A DNA stretch of 64,000 nucleotides. Source: Bradyrhizobium sp. SRS-191 (GTDB lineage: Bacteria > Pseudomonadota > Alphaproteobacteria > Rhizobiales > Xanthobacteraceae). The notes beneath the pieces were generated by a model. It was not told where the DNA came from. It searched no databases and saw only the letters and a list, made by a program, of their open reading frames with translations. Below, piece after piece: positions 60,479-64,000 of this stretch (positions within the stretch are counted from its first letter, which is position 1; each line of letters opens with the position of its first letter). Location of the stretch: the NCBI RefSeq assembly GCF_024586915.1, contig NZ_JANBVS010000008.1, positions 62,001 through 126,000 of the forward strand, given 5' to 3'. The position numbers and the translations under genes are program-made.

Positions 60479-61420
60479 ATGACACTGAATGTCGCCGTCC
60501 AGATGGACCCGATCGCGCGCATCAACATCCGCGGCGACTCGACGTTTGCGATGCTGCTGGAGGCGCAGCGGCGCGGGCACGGGCTGTGCTACTACACGCC
60601 CGACAAGCTGTCGCTGCGCGGCGAGGAGGTGGTCGCGCCGGTGCAGGCGCTGACGGTGCGCGACCAGGTCGGCGATCACTTCACGCTCGGCGAGCCCAAG
60701 CCGACCCCACTCACCTCGTTCGACGTCGTGCTGCTGCGTCAGGATCCGCCGTTCGATCTCGCCTACATCACCTCGACGCATTTCCTCGAGCGGATCCATC
60801 CGAAGACGCTGGTGGTCAACGATCCCGCCAGCGTACGCAATGCGCCGGAAAAGCTGTTCGTGATGAACTTCCCGCAGCTGATGCCGCCGACCCTGATTTC
60901 GCGCGACCTGGACGAGATCAACGCCTTCCGCGATCAGCACGGCGCCGTCGTGATGAAGCCGCTGCATGGCCATGGCGGCGCGGCGGTGTTCCGGGTGATG
61001 CCGCAGGACATGAATTTCGGCTCGCTGTTCGACATGTTCTCGGTCACGTTCAAGGAGCCCTGGGTGATCCAGCGCTTCCTTCCCGAGGTGAAGCATGGCG
61101 ACAAGCGCATCATCCTGGTCGATGGCGAGTTCGCCGGCGCCGTCAACCGCGTGCCGGCCGCCGATGATCTGCGCTCCAACATGGTGCGCGGCGGCGCCGC
61201 GCAGGCCACCGATCTCAGCGCACGCGAACGCGAGATCTGCGACACGCTCGGCCCGGAGTTGCGCGCCCGCGGCCTGCTGCTGGTTGGCATCGACGTCATC
61301 GACGGCAACCTCACCGAGATCAACGTGACCTCGCCGACCGGCATCCGCGCGATCGCGCGGCTCGGCGGCCCGGATATCGCCGCGCGGGTGTGGGATGTGA
61401 TCGAGGCAAAGCGGCGCTGA
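60479..61420 (+). CDS. gshB: Glutathione synthetase
   Basis: A 313-residue ATP-grasp enzyme joining gamma-glutamylcysteine and glycine. MTLNVAVQMDPIARINIRGDSTFAMLLEAQRRGH is the typical N-terminus; VMKPLHGHGGAAVFRV is the ATP-grasp glycine loop; VGIDVIDGNLTEINVTSPTGI carries the metal-binding acidic and asparagine residues. ATG 60479, 33 bp after yraN, so likely in the rsmI-yraN-gshB unit. Confidence 0.97.
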   Translation: MTLNVAVQMDPIARINIRGDSTFAMLLEAQRRGHGLCYYTPDKLSLRGEEVVAPVQALTVRDQVGDHFTLGEPKPTPLTSFDVVLLRQDPPFDLAYITSTHFLERIHPKTLVVNDPASVRNAPEKLFVMNFPQLMPPTLISRDLDEINAFRDQHGAVVMKPLHGHGGAAVFRVMPQDMNFGSLFDMFSVTFKEPWVIQRFLPEVKHGDKRIILVDGEFAGAVNRVPAADDLRSNMVRGGAAQATDLSAREREICDTLGPELRARGLLLVGIDVIDGNLTEINVTSPTGIRAIARLGGPDIAARVWDVIEAKRR

Positions 61421-61532
61421 TCACGCGCAGTCCAGTTAGCTGGGGAAAAGCCCCGATGGCGCCGTCATTCGGCTGCGCCGCGCCCCAGCTCCAGGCGCTG
61501 ACGCCGGCGCAATTCATGCTATCGCAGATCTC

Positions 61533-62348
61533 ATGCGTCTCGTCCTGACCACCTGGAACATCAACTCGGTGCGCCTGCGCATCGATCTCGTCGCAAAATT
61601 CATCAAGCAGGTGCGGCCGGACGTGCTTTGCCTGCAGGAGACCAAGTGCATCGACGATGCATTCCCGCTGAAGCGCTTCAAGCGGCTCGGCTATGAGCAC
61701 ATCGCGCTGAACGGGCAGAAGGGCTATCACGGCGTCGCCGTGATCTCGAAATGGCCGTTCGAGACGACCGACGTCCGCACCTTCTGCAACAAGGTGGATT
61801 CCCGCCACATCACGGTGGCGTTCGGTGAGAAGGCGCAACTCGCGCAGCCGCTGGTGCTGCATAATTTCTACGTGCCGGCCGGCGGCGACATTCCCGATCC
61901 CGCGCTCAATCCGAAGTTCGAGCACAAGCTGCAATTCCTCGACGAGATGAAGGCGTGCGAGCCCCTGCATCCGCGCGGCGATGACCGCCACATCCTGGTC
62001 GGCGATCTCAACGTCGCCCCGCATGAGCACGATGTCTGGTCGCACAAGCAGCTGTTGAAGGTCGTCTCGCACACGCCGATCGAATGCGAGAAGCTGCTGG
62101 CGGCGCAGACCCATGGCGAATGGGTCGACGTCGCGCGCGAGCGCATCCCGATGGCGGAGAAGGTCTACACCTGGTGGAGCTACCGTGCCGCCGACTGGAC
62201 CGTCGGCAATCGGGGCCGCCGGCTCGACCACATCTGGGTGTCCCGCGCGCTCAAGGACAAGGTGGCCGATTTCAGCATCCTGCGCGACGCCCGCAGCTGG
62301 GAGCGACCGTCGGACCACGTGCCGGTCACGGTGACGCTCGACGTGTAG
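61533..62348 (+). CDS. xthA: Exodeoxyribonuclease III
   Basis: A 271-residue AP endonuclease/3'-5' exonuclease for base-excision repair. LTTWNINSVRLR, DVLCLQETKCIDD (catalytic glutamate), YHGVAVISKW, VGDLNVAPHEHDVW (Asp/Asn pair) and the C-terminal RLDHIWVS...SDHVPVTVTL (Asp-His) give the complete exonuclease-endonuclease-phosphatase active site. Normal length. Single gene, with a repeat directly after the stop. Confidence 0.96.
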   Translation: MRLVLTTWNINSVRLRIDLVAKFIKQVRPDVLCLQETKCIDDAFPLKRFKRLGYEHIALNGQKGYHGVAVISKWPFETTDVRTFCNKVDSRHITVAFGEKAQLAQPLVLHNFYVPAGGDIPDPALNPKFEHKLQFLDEMKACEPLHPRGDDRHILVGDLNVAPHEHDVWSHKQLLKVVSHTPIECEKLLAAQTHGEWVDVARERIPMAEKVYTWWSYRAADWTVGNRGRRLDHIWVSRALKDKVADFSILRDARSWERPSDHVPVTVTLDV

Positions 62349-62375
62349 CATCGCGCAATCTCACTTTTGAGCCCG

Positions 62376-62449
62376 TCGTCATTCCGGGGCAATCGACAAG
62401 GAGCTGTCACAAAGCGACGGCGCTTTGTCGATTGAACCCGGAATGACGG
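62376..62449. repeat. Inverted repeat, CATTCCGGG / GAATGACG type
   Basis: Outer arms CGTCATTCCGGG and CCCGGAATGACG, with inner CAATCGACAA against TTGTCGATTG. Same family as the element at about 35783-35911. Located between the converging xthA and cyclic-nucleotide-binding protein genes. Confidence 0.75.
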
Positions 62450-62486
62450 GTGATGCGATGACCAAATCGCTCACGCGTCCATCCCG

Positions 62487-62930
62487 TCACGACGTCAGCT
62501 TGGCACCTGCCGTAAGGATGTCGTTGGCGATGCGGTTGGCGCGGTGGGCGAACTCGTCGCGCAGGCGGCGCGCGGCCATGGCGTCGCTCTCCAGCACGCG
62601 CTGAAACAGGCTGCGCGAGATTCGGATCACGGTGGAATATTCCAGCGCGGTCGCGGTCGCGGGCCGCCGCATCTCGACCAGCAACGCCAATTCGCCGATC
62701 AGCATGGTCGGCGTGGCGACGATCTCGGCACCGACCTCGTCGCTGATGCGCAGCTTCCCGCGCTGGACGACATAGCCGCAATCGGCCGTGTCGCCCTCGC
62801 GAAACAGGGTCTCGCCGTTCTGGATGTTACGCTGCTCGGAGCCGATCGCGATCATGCGCAGCGAGTCGCTTCCCAACAGACGCAGGGTCGGGACGCGCTC
62901 CAACAGCGCAATATCGTCTTCGATCGACAT
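62487..62930 (-). CDS. Cyclic-nucleotide-binding domain protein
   Basis: A 147-residue single-domain protein of the CRP/cNMP-binding fold without a DNA-binding domain. QNGETLFREGDTADCGYVVQRGKLRIS is the first half of the beta roll and IGELALLVEMRRPATATALEYSTVIRIS the second, with the phosphate-binding cassette GELALL...RRPATATA close to the canonical GEMALI...RSATVRA form. It may bind cAMP or cGMP. It lies 66 bp downstream of an OmpR-type regulator on the same strand, so they may form an operon. Function unknown. Confidence 0.85.
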   Translation of the reverse strand: MSIEDDIALLERVPTLRLLGSDSLRMIAIGSEQRNIQNGETLFREGDTADCGYVVQRGKLRISDEVGAEIVATPTMLIGELALLVEMRRPATATALEYSTVIRISRSLFQRVLESDAMAARRLRDEFAHRANRIANDILTAGAKLTS

Positions 62931-62996
62931 AAAGGGCCCGGGGAAGGCGAAATGGAACCAATATCATAGACGGCAGACCGCCATCCCCGAACCGTA

Positions 62997-63683
62997 TCAC
63001 GGCACCAACTTGTAGCCACCGGCCTCCGTCACCAGAATCTCTGGATTCGCGGCATCTTTCTCGATTTTCTGGCGGAGACGGTAAATATGGGTCTCCAGCG
63101 TATGGGTCGTGACGCCGGAATTGTAGCCCCAGACTTCCTGCAGCAAGGTCTCGCGCGACACCGGCTGCTGGCCGGCGCGGTACAGGAAGCGCAGGATCGC
63201 CGTTTCCTTCTCGGTCAGGCGGACCTTGCGGGCATTGGCGCCGGTCAGCATTTTCGAGCCCGGACGGAAGCTGTACGGGCCAACCGAAAACACGGCGTCT
63301 TCGCTGGCCTCGTGCTGGCGGAGCTGGGCACGGATGCGGGCCAGCAGCACCGCGAAGCGGAAGGGCTTGGCGACGTAATCATTGGCGCCGGATTCGAGCC
63401 CGAGGATCGTATCCGAATCGGTGTCGTGGCCGGTCAGCATGATGATCGGGGCCTTGAAGCCGCCCTTGCGCAGGGACCGCACCACCTCGCGACCGTCGGT
63501 ATCGGGCAGGCCGACGTCCATCAGGACCAGGTCGGGTGAGTTGGCCTTTGCCGCGCTGGCGCCCTTGGCGCCGGTGTCGACGGCCTGGGCCTCGAATTCG
63601 TCATGCAGCGAGAGCTGCTCCATCAGGGTGTCGCGCAGATCGGTGTCGTCATCCACGATCAGGATCTTGCGGGCATTGGCCAT
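62997..63683 (-). CDS. OmpR-family response regulator
   Basis: A 228-residue two-component regulator. The receiver domain has the acidic pocket DDD (11-13), phospho-acceptor D56 (LVLMDVGLPD), MLTGHDTD and the lysine in YVAKPFRF. The C-terminal winged helix (about 130-226) reads VRLTEKETAILRFLYRAGQQPVSRETLLQEVWGY...TLETHIYRLRQKIEKD. ATG 63683 has AGAGGA nine bases upstream; a longer frame to 63746 is not needed. No histidine kinase gene is in the window, so its signal is unknown. Confidence 0.93.
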   Translation of the reverse strand: MANARKILIVDDDTDLRDTLMEQLSLHDEFEAQAVDTGAKGASAAKANSPDLVLMDVGLPDTDGREVVRSLRKGGFKAPIIMLTGHDTDSDTILGLESGANDYVAKPFRFAVLLARIRAQLRQHEASEDAVFSVGPYSFRPGSKMLTGANARKVRLTEKETAILRFLYRAGQQPVSRETLLQEVWGYNSGVTTHTLETHIYRLRQKIEKDAANPEILVTEAGGYKLVP

Positions 63684-63959
63684 TGGTACAATCCTCTTGG
63701 TGGCGCCGGCGGGAATCCGGGAATTGGGCGCCGCAGCGGTGGGCAAACAGGCTCATGAGCCCTGTTCCGTCTTGAAGTAGGGGGCTGTTACCGATTCACA
63801 AGCGCCAGCCACTCTACTCCAGAATTGGGCAGGGAATGCGATGAATGTCCTGGTCGACCATCGCCGCGGACCATTCGCCGACATTAAGGCAATTGCCGGG
63901 CAATGCACGGCAATGAAAAGGCATGTTGTTTCATCTCTTTATGGACGAGGTAGATTGGT

Positions 63960-64000
63960 ATGCCAGCGAGGCTGATCTCGATTCGCACTGCTGCCGGGTC
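63960..64000 (+). CDS. Start of a truncated gene at the window edge
   Basis: ATG 63960 with GAGGT about ten bases upstream opens a frame MPARLISIRTAAG that runs off the window. Divergent from the response regulator gene with a 276 bp spacer that shows no other gene. It resembles N-termini of L,D-transpeptidase-family proteins, but 13 residues are far too few to identify it. Confidence 0.35.
   Translation, partial: MPARLISIRTAAG

Overview
The window is high-GC chromosomal DNA whose gene order and sequences point to an alphaproteobacterium of the Bradyrhizobium group. The indicators are the dnaK-dnaJ-pmtA block, the hrcA/grpE and rph-rdgB-hemW blocks, the rsmI-yraN-gshB series, infC-rpmI-rplT-pheST, and the dense families of short inverted repeats typical of Bradyrhizobium and Rhodopseudomonas. 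Nothing in the window identifies the species.

Layout. 1-3.6 kb: end of a TRAP transporter gene, an exported Clp-fold protein and a beta-hydroxyacid dehydrogenase. 3.7-4.7 kb: dispersed repeats, including a roughly 250 bp structured repeat. 4.73-10.60 kb: a small integrative element in the 3' end of a tRNA-Leu(CAG) gene. It has attL and attR cores, paired integrase arm sites, a tyrosine integrase, a serine recombinase with a res-like site, and a DUF488 gene overlapping an unrecognised partner. 10.9-16 kb: NDUFA9-like protein, UppP, a glutathione S-transferase, QueG and a hydrolase. 16-22.8 kb: translation genes infC (ATT start), rpmI, rplT, pheS and pheT, with an ASCH gene and a TauE-type permease coupled by overlapping stop/start codons. 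22.9-31 kb: MBL-fold enzyme, amine oxidase, YiiX-like hydrolase, a CsoR/copper ATPase pair with an evident operator, and a CysZ-like membrane protein. 31-34.2 kb: a translationally coupled operon of type III polyketide synthase, isoprenylcysteine-methyltransferase-like enzyme and DHA2 exporter. 34.4-38.2 kb: endonuclease III, DUF2244, an Ada-like protein and a winged-helix protein with a polyglutamate tract. 38.6-39.4 kb: more repeats, with a second copy of the structured repeat. 39.5-46.9 kb: a minus-strand block gpmA-dapB-DUF1330-pyrF-FMN reductase-pmtA-dnaJ-dnaK, in which pyrF looks foreign by base composition and dnaK has a clear heat-shock sigma promoter. 47.4-52.6 kb: an exported hypothetical protein and two paralogous membrane glycosyltransferases flanking an exported nicotinamidase. 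52.8-64 kb: grpE, hrcA, rph, rdgB, hemW, an LppC/LpoA-like lipoprotein, rsmI, yraN, gshB, xthA, a cyclic-nucleotide-binding protein, an OmpR-type regulator and the first codons of another gene.

Most genes are core housekeeping. Accessory DNA is concentrated in the tRNA-Leu element and the repeat-filled gaps. The observations I rate highest are the structured repeat, whose two copies differ by compensatory changes in three stems, and the complete attachment architecture of the small element. Next are its DUF488 cargo pair, the phenolic-lipid-like PKS operon, the apparent replacement of pyrF, and the exported nicotinamidase between two GT-C paralogues. All start sites and functions are read from sequence alone; no database search was run.
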